From Leucobacter sp. PH1c (lineage in GTDB: Bacteria > Actinomycetota > Actinomycetes > Actinomycetales > Microbacteriaceae), in assembly GCF_000633415.1 (NCBI RefSeq), contig NZ_AYMV01000022.1, forward strand, positions 62,001 through 126,000: a stretch of 64,000 nucleotides of DNA. Reading direction: 5' to 3'. This document shows positions 7,303 through 15,855 of this stretch, in pieces (the first letter of the stretch is position 1; each line of letters begins with the position of its first letter). Under the pieces are notes generated by a model that was not told the DNA's origin, did not search any database, and was given only the letters and a program-made list of their open reading frames with translations. The position numbers were made by a program, and so were the translations under genes.

Positions 7303-10300
7303 GTGACCGTGCACGCCCCCACTCGCCCCCAGGACCTCGCCGCCGAGGCCATCGCGCTCGTCGAGCGCTGGATCCGGGAGGCCGCGGAGATTCCCGCCGA
7401 CCCCTCCGCCGCGCGGCTCGCCGGAGTGCTCCGCGACCCGAACGGCCTCGACTTCACGGTCGGCTTCGTCGACGGCGTCGTGCGCCCGGAGGATCTGCGC
7501 GCCGCGGCGAAGAAGCTCCAGGAGCTCACGCCCATCACCCCGAAGTTCCTGGCCGCGCCCCTCCGCGGTGCGATCGGACTCGGCGGCGCCTTCGCCGGTC
7601 CGCTCCCGGGCGTCGTCGTGCCCATCGCCCGCCGCGTGCTGCGGCAGATGGTGAGCCACCTCATCATCGACGCGAGCGATCAGAAGCTCGGCCGGGCGAT
7701 CGCGAAGATCCGGCAGGACGACGTCCGCCTGAACATCAACCTGCTCGGCGAGGCCATCCTCGGCGAGCACGAGGCCGAGCGGCGCCTCGCGGGCACGCAC
7801 CGCCTGCTCGACCGGCCCGACGTCGACTACGTCTCGATCAAGGTCTCCTCGACCGTGGCCCCGCACAACCACTGGGCGTTCGACGAGGCCGTCGGCCACA
7901 TCGAGGAGCAGCTCGTGCCGCTCTTCACCCGCGCGGCCGCGGCGTCGCCGCAGAAGTTCATCAACCTCGACATGGAGGAGTACAAGGACCTCGACCTCAC
8001 CCTCGCGGTGTTCACGAGCATCCTCGACCGCCCGGAGTTCCTCACGCTGGAGGCGGGCATCGTGCTCCAGGCCTACCTCCCGGACGCGCTCGGCGCCATG
8101 ATCCGCCTCCAGCAGTGGTCGGCGGGCCGCGTCGCCCGCGGGGGCGCGCCCATCAAGGTGCGCATCGTGAAGGGCGCGAACCTCCCCATGGAGCTCGTCG
8201 ACGCCGCGATCCACGGCTGGCCGGCCGCGACCTGGGATTCGAAGCAGGCCTCCGACACGAGTTACAAGGCCGTGATCGACTACGCGCTGCACCCGGATCG
8301 CGTGCGCAACGTGCGCATCGGCGTCGCGGGGCACAACCTCTTCGACGTGGCGCTCGCCTGGCTGCTCGCGAAGGCGCGCGGCGCCGAGTCCGGGATCGAG
8401 TTCGAGATGCTCCTCGGCATGGCGACGGGCCAGGCCGAGGCAGTGAAGCGCGAGGTCGGCTCGCTCCTGCTCTACACGCCGGTCGTGCACCCCGAGGAGT
8501 TCGACGTCGCGATCGCCTATCTGATCCGCCGTCTCGAGGAGGGCGCCAGCCAGGAGAACTTCATGTCCGCCGTCTTCGAGCTCGGCGAGAGCCGGCCGCT
8601 CTTCGAGCGCGAGCGGGACCGCTTCCTCGCTTCCCTCAACGCGCTCGACGCGATCACGGGCGACGGCACGGACGCGGGGCTGGCGGTGCCGCCGCCCAAC
8701 CGGCGCCAGGACCGCCGGGACGCCGATCCAGCGGGTGTCGAAGCGCGCGTGGAGGCGCGCGTCGAGGCCGGGCGGCGGGGCGAGTTCGCCAACGTGCCGG
8801 ACACCGATCCGGATCTCCCGGGCAACCGGGTCTGGGGGCTCGGGATCGCGGATCGCATGCCGGAGTCGCGTCTCGGCACCGAAGCCGTCGCCGCGGCCGT
8901 CGTCCCCGATGCCGCGGCGCTCGACGCGCGGATCGAGCAGGGCATCGCCGCAGCGGCGTCCTGGCAGGCGCTCAGCGCCGACGAGCGCGCGCGCATCCTG
9001 TTCCGCGCGGGCGAGCGGCTCGAGGCCCGGCGCGCGGAGCTGCTCGAGGTGATGGGCTCGGAGTGCGGCAAGACCCTCGACCAGGGCGACCCCGAGGTCT
9101 CCGAGGCGATCGACTTCGCGAACTACTACGCCATGCTCGGCCAGCTGCTCGAGCAGGTCGACGGCGCCGTGTACCGCCCCGTCGCGCTCACCGCTGTGAT
9201 CCCGCCGTGGAACTTCCCCGTCGCCATCCCCGCAGGCGGCGTCCTCGCTGCCCTCGCCGCGGGATCCGCCGTCATCATCAAGCCGGCGAGCAGCGCCGCC
9301 CGCTCGGGCGCCGTCATGGTCGAGGCGCTGTGGGAGGCGGGTGTGCCGCGCGAGGTGCTGCAGCTCGTGCAGTTCGCGGATCGTGAGCTCGGCTCCCGCC
9401 TCGTCGCGGATCCCCGCGTCGACCGGCTCATTCTCACGGGCGCCTACGAGACCGCGGTGCGCTTCCGCGAGCTCCGCCCGGATCTGCCGATCCTCGCCGA
9501 GACGAGCGGCAAGAACGCCATCATCGTGACGCCGAACGCGGATCTCGATCTCGCCGCGCGCGACGTCGCCCAGTCGGCCTTCGGGCACGCCGGGCAGAAG
9601 TGCTCGGCCGCCTCCCTCGTGATCCTGGTCGGCTCGGTCGCCACGTCCGAGCGCTTCCGCGGCCAGCTGCTCGACGCCGTGCGCTCGCTCCGCGTGGGCA
9701 CGCCGGAGCACCTCGGCACGCAGATGGGGCCGATCATCGCCCCGCCCGAGGGCAAGCTGCTCCGCGGGCTCACGACGCTCGGCGAGGGCGAGCGGTGGCT
9801 CATCGAGCCGCGGCCGCTCACGAGCCCGAGCCCCCTCGCGACCGACGCGACGGGCGCCGCGAAGCTTTGGAGCCCGGGGGTGCGCGACGGGGTGCGCCGC
9901 GGCTCCGAGTACCACCTGACCGAGTACTTCGGCCCGATCCTCGGCATCATGACCGCGGCGACGCTCGACGAGGCGATCGATCTCGTGAACGACATCGACT
10001 ACGGCCTCACGAGCGGGCTGCACTCACTCGACCGCGACGAGCTCGCCACCTGGCTCGCCCGCGTCGAGGCGGGGAACCTCTACGTCAACCGCGGGATCAC
10101 GGGCGCGATCGTGCGCCGGCAGTCGTTCGGCGGCTGGAAGAAATCGGCGATCGGCGCGGGCACGAAGGCCGGCGGCCCGAACTACCTGCACGGTCTCGGC
10201 TCGTGGGAGGACGCACCGGTCGAGGTATCGAGCCGCGCGCCCCGCCCCACGGCGGCCCCGCTCCTCGCGGCGGCCGAGCGCTCGGGCCTCGCGGCCGAAC

Positions 10301-10875
10301 CGCTCGCCTGGCTGCGCGCGGCGCTCGGCAGCGACGCCGCGGCCTGGGCCGAGGAGTTCGGGATCGCGCGCGACGCGTCCCAGCTCGGTGTCGAGCGCAA
10401 CCTGCTGCGCTACCACCCGATCAGCGCGACGATCCGGATCGCCGAGGACGCACCCCTCCACGAGGCGATCCGCGCGATCGCGGCAGGACTCGCCGTCGAC
10501 GCTGCCCCGGCGGCACTCCCCGTCGTGAGCTCGGCGGCGGAGCTGCCCGCGCCGGTCGCGACGGCGCTCGTGCAGGCCGGCGTGCGCGTGCACCGCGAGG
10601 ACGGGGCGGCGTGGGCCGCGCGCCTCAGCCGGATGGCCCAGCAGGAAGGGCCCGCGGCGGGCGGGCGCGTGCGACTCGTGGCGGGCGCCTCTCGCGCCGC
10701 TGAGGCGGCTGAGATCACCCGGGCCACGGCGGGATCCCCCGACATCGCGGTCTACGCGGGACCCGTGGTCTCGGCGGGGCGCGTGGAGCTGCTGCCGCAC
10801 CTCCGCGAGCAGGCCGTCTCGATCACCGCGCACCGCTTCGGTACGCCGAGCCACCTCTCCGACGGGCTGATCTAG
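7303..10875 (+). CDS. putA: Bifunctional proline dehydrogenase / L-glutamate gamma-semialdehyde dehydrogenase
   Basis: 1190-residue two-step enzyme that oxidises proline to glutamate. The N-terminal FAD/PRODH barrel (about residues 30-480) contains KVSSTVAPHNHWAFD, KGANLP and MLLGMATGQ. The aldehyde dehydrogenase part (about 540-1020) contains IPPWNFPVAIP, ETSGKNA (catalytic Glu region), FGHAGQKCSAAS (catalytic Cys) and EYFGP. A C-terminal extension of roughly 200 residues follows. No ribbon-helix-helix DNA-binding domain is present, so it cannot self-repress as enterobacterial PutA does; the divergent LysR may regulate it. The GTG start at 7303 is preceded by GAAAGG. The reading frame is open further upstream, but that part lacks a ribosome site. 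Confidence 0.95.
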   Translation: MTVHAPTRPQDLAAEAIALVERWIREAAEIPADPSAARLAGVLRDPNGLDFTVGFVDGVVRPEDLRAAAKKLQELTPITPKFLAAPLRGAIGLGGAFAGPLPGVVVPIARRVLRQMVSHLIIDASDQKLGRAIAKIRQDDVRLNINLLGEAILGEHEAERRLAGTHRLLDRPDVDYVSIKVSSTVAPHNHWAFDEAVGHIEEQLVPLFTRAAAASPQKFINLDMEEYKDLDLTLAVFTSILDRPEFLTLEAGIVLQAYLPDALGAMIRLQQWSAGRVARGGAPIKVRIVKGANLPMELVDAAIHGWPAATWDSKQASDTSYKAVIDYALHPDRVRNVRIGVAGHNLFDVALAWLLAKARGAESGIEFEMLLGMATGQAEAVKREVGSLLLYTPVVHPEEFDVAIAYLIRRLEEGASQENFMSAVFELGESRPLFERERDRFLASLNALDAITGDGTDAGLAVPPPNRRQDRRDADPAGVEARVEARVEAGRRGEFANVPDTDPDLPGNRVWGLGIADRMPESRLGTEAVAAAVVPDAAALDARIEQGIAAAASWQALSADERARILFRAGERLEARRAELLEVMGSECGKTLDQGDPEVSEAIDFANYYAMLGQLLEQVDGAVYRPVALTAVIPPWNFPVAIPAGGVLAALAAGSAVIIKPASSAARSGAVMVEALWEAGVPREVLQLVQFADRELGSRLVADPRVDRLILTGAYETAVRFRELRPDLPILAETSGKNAIIVTPNADLDLAARDVAQSAFGHAGQKCSAASLVILVGSVATSERFRGQLLDAVRSLRVGTPEHLGTQMGPIIAPPEGKLLRGLTTLGEGERWLIEPRPLTSPSPLATDATGAAKLWSPGVRDGVRRGSEYHLTEYFGPILGIMTAATLDEAIDLVNDIDYGLTSGLHSLDRDELATWLARVEAGNLYVNRGITGAIVRRQSFGGWKKSAIGAGTKAGGPNYLHGLGSWEDAPVEVSSRAPRPTAAPLLAAAERSGLAAEPLAWLRAALGSDAAAWAEEFGIARDASQLGVERNLLRYHPISATIRIAEDAPLHEAIRAIAAGLAVDAAPAALPVVSSAAELPAPVATALVQAGVRVHREDGAAWAARLSRMAQQEGPAAGGRVRLVAGASRAAEAAEITRATAGSPDIAVYAGPVVSAGRVELLPHLREQAVSITAHRFGTPSHLSDGLI

Positions 10876-10965
10876 GGGGCTCGCGCCCGACTCTTCTCTC
10901 TGTCCCCCTCTCCCCCTCCCTCTCCTGGCCCGCCCCGGCCCGTCCCTCTCCCCTCCCCTTCCCAA

Positions 10966-11022
10966 ATCGCATCGACTTTGATCCGGTATTCGTCCCGGAT
11001 AGTGGATCAAAGTCGATGCGAT
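10966..11022. repeat. Perfect 19-bp inverted repeat between convergent genes
   Basis: The arms ATCGCATCGACTTTGATCC (10966-10984) and its exact complement (11004-11022) enclose a 19-base loop. It sits in the 213-base gap between putA and the convergent FHA gene, after a C/T-rich stretch. The AT content of the arms is much higher than the surroundings. It may act as a bidirectional terminator, although there is no U-tract, or be one copy of a dispersed palindromic element or protein-binding site. No second copy was noticed in this window. Confidence 0.7.
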
Positions 11023-11088
11023 CTTGGCGTTGGGGTGGGGGCTGGCGGAGGGGGTGGCGGAGTCAGGGGCCCGGCCGGGCCGGGGGGG

Positions 11089-12588
11089 CTAGAGGCGGCG
11101 GAGGCGCACCTCGAGGGTGCCGAACACCATGTGCTCGGTCGCGGGGAACGCAAGGCCGGGCGGCAGCTGGGCGCGCTGCCCGTTGCTCGACACCAGCGTG
11201 AGGCCGTTCGTGGAGTTCAGATCCTCGACCGTCCACTCCCCGTCCGCGAGGCGGAGCCGCACGTGCGACTTCGAGACGGTTCGGGTCGGATCGGCAAGCA
11301 GCAGCGTGTCCGCGCCCTCGCTGCTCGTGGGCTTCCGCCCCGCGATCACGTGCGCACCCGGCAGTTCGAGCACGTCGCCGTCTGGGAGAACGAGACCCCA
11401 GCGCTCGGCAGCGGGTTCGGCGGCGGGCGCAGCGGGCGCAGCAGGCGCAGCAGGCGCAGCAGGCGCAGCAGGCGCGGCGGGCGCGGCGGGAGCAGCCACC
11501 TCGGGCCCGGCGGGAGCAGCCGCGGCGGGCGCAGCAGGCGCGGCGGGCGCCTCAGGCTCCGCGGGAGCCGCAAGCTCCTCGGGTTCCGCTGCGGGGACCG
11601 GCGCAGGAACCGCCGGGGCCGCAGGTGCCGCAGGGGCCGCAGGGGCCGGCCAGGCGAACGGCTCGGGGGCCGCGCGCACGCCGAGCGGCGTGGCGGGGCG
11701 CTCCCCGAGCTCCTCCGCCGCGAGGCGCTCGAAGTTGCCGATCGTGGTGCTGCTGAAACCCCAGTCGTTCATCGCGTGCGGATCCTGCACCGCGTGCGCA
11801 CGATCCGCCGCGGGCCCCGCACCCGCCGAGTGCGGTGCGACGGGCGCCACGGGCGCGGGCCGCAGGGGCTCGACCCGCTCGGTGTCCTGCTCGGCGGCCA
11901 TCTCGGCGAAGGCACGCTCGGACACGGGCGGGAGCCCCTGCCATGCAGCGGGTTCGAGAGCGGGCTCGACGGGCGGTTCGGGAGTGCCACCGGCGCCCAT
12001 CGCGGGCGCGGCGGAAGCACCGGGCGCGGCGGGAGTACCGGGCACAGCAGGAGCGCCGGGAAGGGGCGCGGCCGACGGAGCGACCGGCGCGGCACCAGGC
12101 GCCACCGGCGTCGCTGCGGGCGCGACGGGCGCTGCCGCGGGGGCGCTGGGGCCCGCGGGGGCGAGCGGCGGGAAGGCCGGGCCGCCGTCAGTCACGCGAG
12201 CCCCCGCGTACGCGCCGTCGCCGATGTGGCTCGCGAGGAGCATCGCCCAGATCGGAGGGAGGAACGCGCCGAGCACGGTGTAGGCCGCGCCCTTCCCGAA
12301 CTCGCGGTTCAGCCGGTGGATGGCGATGATGCTCACGACCACCACGACGAGCACGAGTCCCGGCACGAAGCCGAGCAGCACGAGCCAGCCGGGGAGACCC
12401 GCTCGGCCGATCAGACGCCACTGGTTCCAGACCGGGATCCAGCCGTCGCGGGCGGGGAGCCCGAGGTAGGGGAAGAGCTTCGACAGCGCCCACAGGTACC
12501 AGATGAAGAGCACGAGCGCGACGAGTCCCCAGATGCTGAGAATCGCGACGAGGACCGTGGCTCCGCCGCTCCCGAGGTCAAGACTCAT
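11089..12588 (-). CDS. Membrane protein with DUF5684-like N-terminus and C-terminal FHA domain
   Basis: 499 residues. Three hydrophobic segments in residues about 10-130 (VAILSIWGLVALVLFIWYLW, LVLLGFVPGLVLVVVVVSII and a third) anchor it in the membrane. They flank the WIPVWNQWRLIGRAGLPGW stretch typical of DUF5684-type proteins. A long Ala/Pro-rich linker (about 140-400) leads to a C-terminal forkhead-associated domain with all key residues: GRKP, SKSHVRL and STNGL. FHA domains bind phosphothreonine, so it is a likely target or reader of the kinase encoded at 24416-25534. It is separated by 136 bases from the upstream gene and may have its own promoter (TAGAAT at 12662-12667, minus). Confidence 0.82.
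   Translation of the reverse strand: MSLDLGSGGATVLVAILSIWGLVALVLFIWYLWALSKLFPYLGLPARDGWIPVWNQWRLIGRAGLPGWLVLLGFVPGLVLVVVVVSIIAIHRLNREFGKGAAYTVLGAFLPPIWAMLLASHIGDGAYAGARVTDGGPAFPPLAPAGPSAPAAAPVAPAATPVAPGAAPVAPSAAPLPGAPAVPGTPAAPGASAAPAMGAGGTPEPPVEPALEPAAWQGLPPVSERAFAEMAAEQDTERVEPLRPAPVAPVAPHSAGAGPAADRAHAVQDPHAMNDWGFSSTTIGNFERLAAEELGERPATPLGVRAAPEPFAWPAPAAPAAPAAPAVPAPVPAAEPEELAAPAEPEAPAAPAAPAAAAPAGPEVAAPAAPAAPAAPAAPAAPAAPAAPAAEPAAERWGLVLPDGDVLELPGAHVIAGRKPTSSEGADTLLLADPTRTVSKSHVRLRLADGEWTVEDLNSTNGLTLVSSNGQRAQLPPGLAFPATEHMVFGTLEVRLRRL
11421..11492. repeat. Nine-base tandem repeat in the FHA-protein linker
   Basis: About eight copies of a GCAGGCGCA-type unit in frame, coding for repeated Ala-Ala-Pro. 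Later copies diverge to GCGGGCGCG. The repeats fit a flexible, length-variable linker between the membrane part and the FHA domain, and copy number may vary between strains. Confidence 0.75.
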
Positions 12589-12661
12589 CGCTTCGTCACC
12601 GTTCCGTTCGTTCGAGGGCTGGGTACGGGCTCCGCCGCACCGCGAGTGTCCGCTGTACACC

Positions 12662-12667
12662 ATTCTA
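12662..12667 (-). promoter_or_regulatory. Possible -10 box for the FHA gene
   Basis: TAGAAT on the minus strand lies about 74 bases upstream of the FHA gene start, in the 136-base gap after the preceding gene. No convincing -35 element is visible, so this is tentative. Confidence 0.3.
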
Positions 12668-12724
12668 GGCGGCGCCCACATCCCTCAGGGGAGTCACCGC
12701 CCGCGGAGTGCGGCCGCTCAGGGC

Positions 12725-13303
12725 TCAGCCGAGCAGCGCGGCGCAGATCGCCCAGATTCCCGCTGCCGCCCCCACGAGTACGAGCGGACCGCCCACGAGC
12801 ACGAGCGTGCGGAACCGCGCGTTCTGCCGGGCAATCGAGGGCAGTGCCGCGCGGCGCGCGGCGGCCTCCGCCACGGGATCGGACTCGGGGCCGGACGCAC
12901 CTCGGGGCCCCGACCCGCCGCGACTCGCGGCTGCGGCCGGGGCGGGATCAGCCGGGTCCGCGTCGAGCGGGGTGGGCCGGGCGCCGTACACGACGGGGAG
13001 CTCGGGGCGGGTGCCCGCGCGGGCGGGCGAGGGCTCGCCCCCGGGGGCCTCCGGCAGCCGCCGCGCGGGATCGAGCTCGGGTTTGAACATGAGCGCCGCG
13101 AGATCGCGGGCCGAGCGCTCGTCGGTCGGCTCGGGAACTGGCGGAGCGGGAGTACCGGTCGTCGCACCGGTCGTCGTCCCTGCGATCGCGCCGGGAGCGC
13201 CCGGCTCCGGGGCGCGTGCTCCGGCGCCGTCCTGCCCGCGCCCGCGGGAGCCGCCTTCTGCGCGATCACCCGCGCGATCACCCGCGCGATCCTGCTCGCT
13301 CAT
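12725..13303 (-). CDS. Hypothetical single-pass membrane protein
   Basis: 192 residues, no recognised family. The N-terminal two thirds are polar, rich in Ala, Gly, Pro, Arg and Asp, and look disordered. A basic patch (ARQNARFRT) precedes one C-terminal hydrophobic segment (about residues 165-190, LVLVGGPLVLVGAAAGIWAI). That makes it a tail-anchored protein with most of its mass in the cytoplasm. The ATG overlaps the stop of the transglutaminase-like gene by four bases (ATGA), so translation is coupled. The N-terminus contains three DRAG-type repeats. Being part of the MoxR/DUF58/transglutaminase operon suggests a role in that system, but nothing more specific can be said. Confidence 0.7.
   Translation of the reverse strand: MSEQDRAGDRAGDRAEGGSRGRGQDGAGARAPEPGAPGAIAGTTTGATTGTPAPPVPEPTDERSARDLAALMFKPELDPARRLPEAPGGEPSPARAGTRPELPVVYGARPTPLDADPADPAPAAAASRGGSGPRGASGPESDPVAEAAARRAALPSIARQNARFRTLVLVGGPLVLVGAAAGIWAICAALLG
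13261..13290. repeat. Twelve-base tandem repeat (2.5 copies)
   Basis: CGCGATCACCCG is repeated in frame near the start of the small membrane-protein gene and codes for repeated Asp-Arg-Ala-Gly. It looks like simple repeat expansion with no sign of function. Confidence 0.7.
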
Positions 13304-15855
13304 CGTGCTCCTCCGCTCTTCCGGACCCCGCCCGCGCCGCCACGAATGCCGCCGCCGCCACGGACGCCGCCGCGCCGAGCGATCCCGAACGAGGCGAGCG
13401 ACCACCGCGCGCGCAGCCGCGCGCCCCGCGTCCCCGCCCCCGCGAGCCGTTCCCGGGCCCGGTCCACCTCGGCCCAGAGCGCGTCGGCCTCGGCGTCGGT
13501 GAGGCCGTCGCGGGAGAACACGGCGCGATCGACCTGCGCCGCGAACGCCGCCCCGCCGGGGATCGATGCCCCGAGCATGGCCCGGGTGGCCGGCGCCCCG
13601 GGGCCCGGTGCTCCGGGGCCCGTCGCCGCGGGAGGCAGCGCCCCCGCGTCAGTGTGCAGGGCGACGAGTTCCTCCCAGGCGCCGAGTGCGCGGAGCTCCG
13701 GACTCGCTGCCCGGCGCCGGCTGCGCGCCCGGAGCGCCTTCACCGCGGGGACGAAGAGCAGCACGAGCGCGAGCAGCGCGAGCGCCGCGATCCCCAGCCC
13801 GATGGCCCGCAGCACGGGACCGATCGCCAGGGTCGACGCGGGCTCCGGTCCCGGCTCGGCGCTGCTGTCGCCCGCGCCGGCGCCGAGCTCGGGGTCGCTC
13901 TCGTGCGCGTCGCGCTCCTCGGGCACCGTGGGGTGCTCGGGCAGTCGCTCGCCCTCGGTGATCGCCGCGGGCGGCGTGGCCACCTGCGGGGTGACATCGA
14001 GCGGCGCCCACACGCCGTCGGCGCCCCGGGCCTCGACCCACGCGCCGATGTTCCGGCCGGCGCAGACCTCCGCGCACGCGGGCACGCCGGGCACCTCACC
14101 ATCGCTCTCGGGGTCGAGCCGCACACCGAGCACGACGCGCGCGTCGTAGCCGAACGCCTCGGCCAGCCGCGCGGCCGCCACGGCGAACTGCTCGTCGTCG
14201 CCGATGCCCGCGACGAGCTCGGCGGCCGCCGCGTCGGACCCGGCGGCGGTCTCCCGATCGGCGAGCTGCGCGAAGAGCTCCTCGATCCGGGCGTTCGAGT
14301 GGCCGCCCGCGCTCGCCACGAAGCGCGTGCCGTGCGCCTCGGCAAGCTCATCGAGCCACGCCCGCTCGCCCGGCTCGGCGCTCAGCGCGTGGCTCAGGTA
14401 GCCGCGATCGCGGAGCCGCTCGATCGCTTCCGCGAGACCCGCCCCGGTCGCCGGCAGACGCTGCATGCGCACCCAGCGATCGAGCTGCGGGAAGGCGGTT
14501 CGGTCGATCTGCGGGGTCGCGTGGGCTGGCGCGGGATCGAGCTCGGCATCCGCTCCGCCCCCGGCCTCGGCCTCGAAGCCGTCACCCGCCCGGAGGCCCG
14601 CAGCGGTCGGCACGGCGATGCCGGCTCCGGTCTCCCGGTCGAGGTAGAACCCGTCGCGCAGTTCGGCGGCGCGCGGCCCGGTGAAGCGCGGCGGCCCCGT
14701 GAGCGCTGCGGGCAGCGGCACCCAGATCCCCGGCGCCGCGGAGCGAAGCTCGACGGCGACGCGGCTCGGATCCTGCGCCGCGGTGCCGCTCGGGAAGCGC
14801 GTGAACGTGCCGGGCTCCGCGGTGACCGCGAAGTCGACGCCGTTCTCGTCGTCGAGCACGGCGAGGCGGAGGCGCTCGGGCAGCGCGGCACCGTCGAGCG
14901 GCGATACGGCGAAGATCGGGGCGTCGAGAGCGGCGTCGCGCTTCCAGACCCGGTACCCCGAGAGGGGGCTGCTCTGCGCGCGGACGATCAGCACGGGATC
15001 GACCCGGTCGCGGGGCAGCGTCCGCGGCGCGGTCGCCGCGGCGGGGGCGAGCACCGCGCCCGCCGCGAGCGCGACGACGAGGAGCCCGGCGCCGAGCCCG
15101 CCGCGCAGCGCGCGCCGGAGCGAGACGGGGGCGGCGCCACCCAGCCGGAGGGCCGCGCGCCGGGCCCGGCCCGAGCTCCAGCCGATCCAGGCGGCCACGA
15201 TCACAGCGGTGGCGCACCAGAGCGCGAGCTCGCGCGGAGCGGCGATCTCGACCGCGCCGAGCACGATCGCTTCGCTCGGCGTCGCGGGCCCGAGCACGGT
15301 GCCGAAGAGGAGCGGCGCGAGGAGCGGGAGCGCCGCGCACGCGTGGGCACGGGCACCGCCCGCGGCAAGGCGCACCGCGATCGCGGCTGCCACCATGACG
15401 GTGACAAGGAGCGGCACGAGCACCGTCTGGTAGGTGCCGAGCGGAAGCACCAGGGTGAGGATCTGCTTCCACCCGAGCGCCACGGCGGCGAGCCCGTCGC
15501 CGAGCGCGCTGAGGAGCGACCGGGGGCTGCCCCCGAGCGCGGACGGCACGGCGACGGGGACCACGAGGGCCGCAAAGAGGAGGCCGAGGGCGAGCACGGT
15601 GCCGGCGCCCCAGCGCCACCGCACCCCCGCCCGCACCGCGAGGAATGCGGCGACGGCGCCCGCGGCGGCGACCACCGCGATCCAGGGGTCCGCGTAGATG
15701 GGCCAGGCCGAGCAGATCGCGAGGAGCGCGACGGCGAGCGCGAGCACCGCGCCGCCGCCGGCTCCCCCCGCGCGCGGGGGATGCGGCGCACCCGACTCCC
15801 CCGGAACGCCAGAGCCGAGCGACGCCGCTCTCGCTGCCCCTCCCGCCGCCGTCAT
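13300..15855 (-). CDS. Transglutaminase-like (TgpA-type) membrane protein with degenerate active site
   Basis: 851 residues. The N-terminal third carries several hydrophobic segments (from about residue 33, VLALAVALLAICSAW). An extracellular region with a transglutaminase-like core follows, then a further membrane segment near 660-680 (IGLGIAALALLALVLLFVP) and a cytoplasmic tail. In the core the usual G-x-C-x-x-FA motif reads GDDEQFA, with Asp554 in the Cys position. The usual HAWVEV reads IGAWVEAR, with Gly604 in the His position; only Asp620 (PLDVTP) of the triad remains. It is therefore probably non-catalytic and may bind peptide or glycan. It is coupled by ATGA overlaps to the DUF58 gene before it and the small membrane protein after it. 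Confidence 0.85.
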   Translation of the reverse strand: MTAAGGAARAASLGSGVPGESGAPHPPRAGGAGGGAVLALAVALLAICSAWPIYADPWIAVVAAAGAVAAFLAVRAGVRWRWGAGTVLALGLLFAALVVPVAVPSALGGSPRSLLSALGDGLAAVALGWKQILTLVLPLGTYQTVLVPLLVTVMVAAAIAVRLAAGGARAHACAALPLLAPLLFGTVLGPATPSEAIVLGAVEIAAPRELALWCATAVIVAAWIGWSSGRARRAALRLGGAAPVSLRRALRGGLGAGLLVVALAAGAVLAPAAATAPRTLPRDRVDPVLIVRAQSSPLSGYRVWKRDAALDAPIFAVSPLDGAALPERLRLAVLDDENGVDFAVTAEPGTFTRFPSGTAAQDPSRVAVELRSAAPGIWVPLPAALTGPPRFTGPRAAELRDGFYLDRETGAGIAVPTAAGLRAGDGFEAEAGGGADAELDPAPAHATPQIDRTAFPQLDRWVRMQRLPATGAGLAEAIERLRDRGYLSHALSAEPGERAWLDELAEAHGTRFVASAGGHSNARIEELFAQLADRETAAGSDAAAAELVAGIGDDEQFAVAAARLAEAFGYDARVVLGVRLDPESDGEVPGVPACAEVCAGRNIGAWVEARGADGVWAPLDVTPQVATPPAAITEGERLPEHPTVPEERDAHESDPELGAGAGDSSAEPGPEPASTLAIGPVLRAIGLGIAALALLALVLLFVPAVKALRARSRRRAASPELRALGAWEELVALHTDAGALPPAATGPGAPGPGAPATRAMLGASIPGGAAFAAQVDRAVFSRDGLTDAEADALWAEVDRARERLAGAGTRGARLRARWSLASFGIARRGGVRGGGGIRGGAGGVRKSGGAR

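Noticed and set aside
11421-12180. Repeated short units in the FHA gene considered as a CRISPR or satellite array
   Set aside because: The units are nine bases, in frame and code for an Ala/Pro linker. No spacers are present.
13300-15855. Transglutaminase active-site loss explained by a frameshift
   Set aside because: The frame is uninterrupted through both altered motifs, and flanking conserved residues (FA, AWVE, PLDVTP) are intact and correctly spaced, so substitutions are the simpler explanation.
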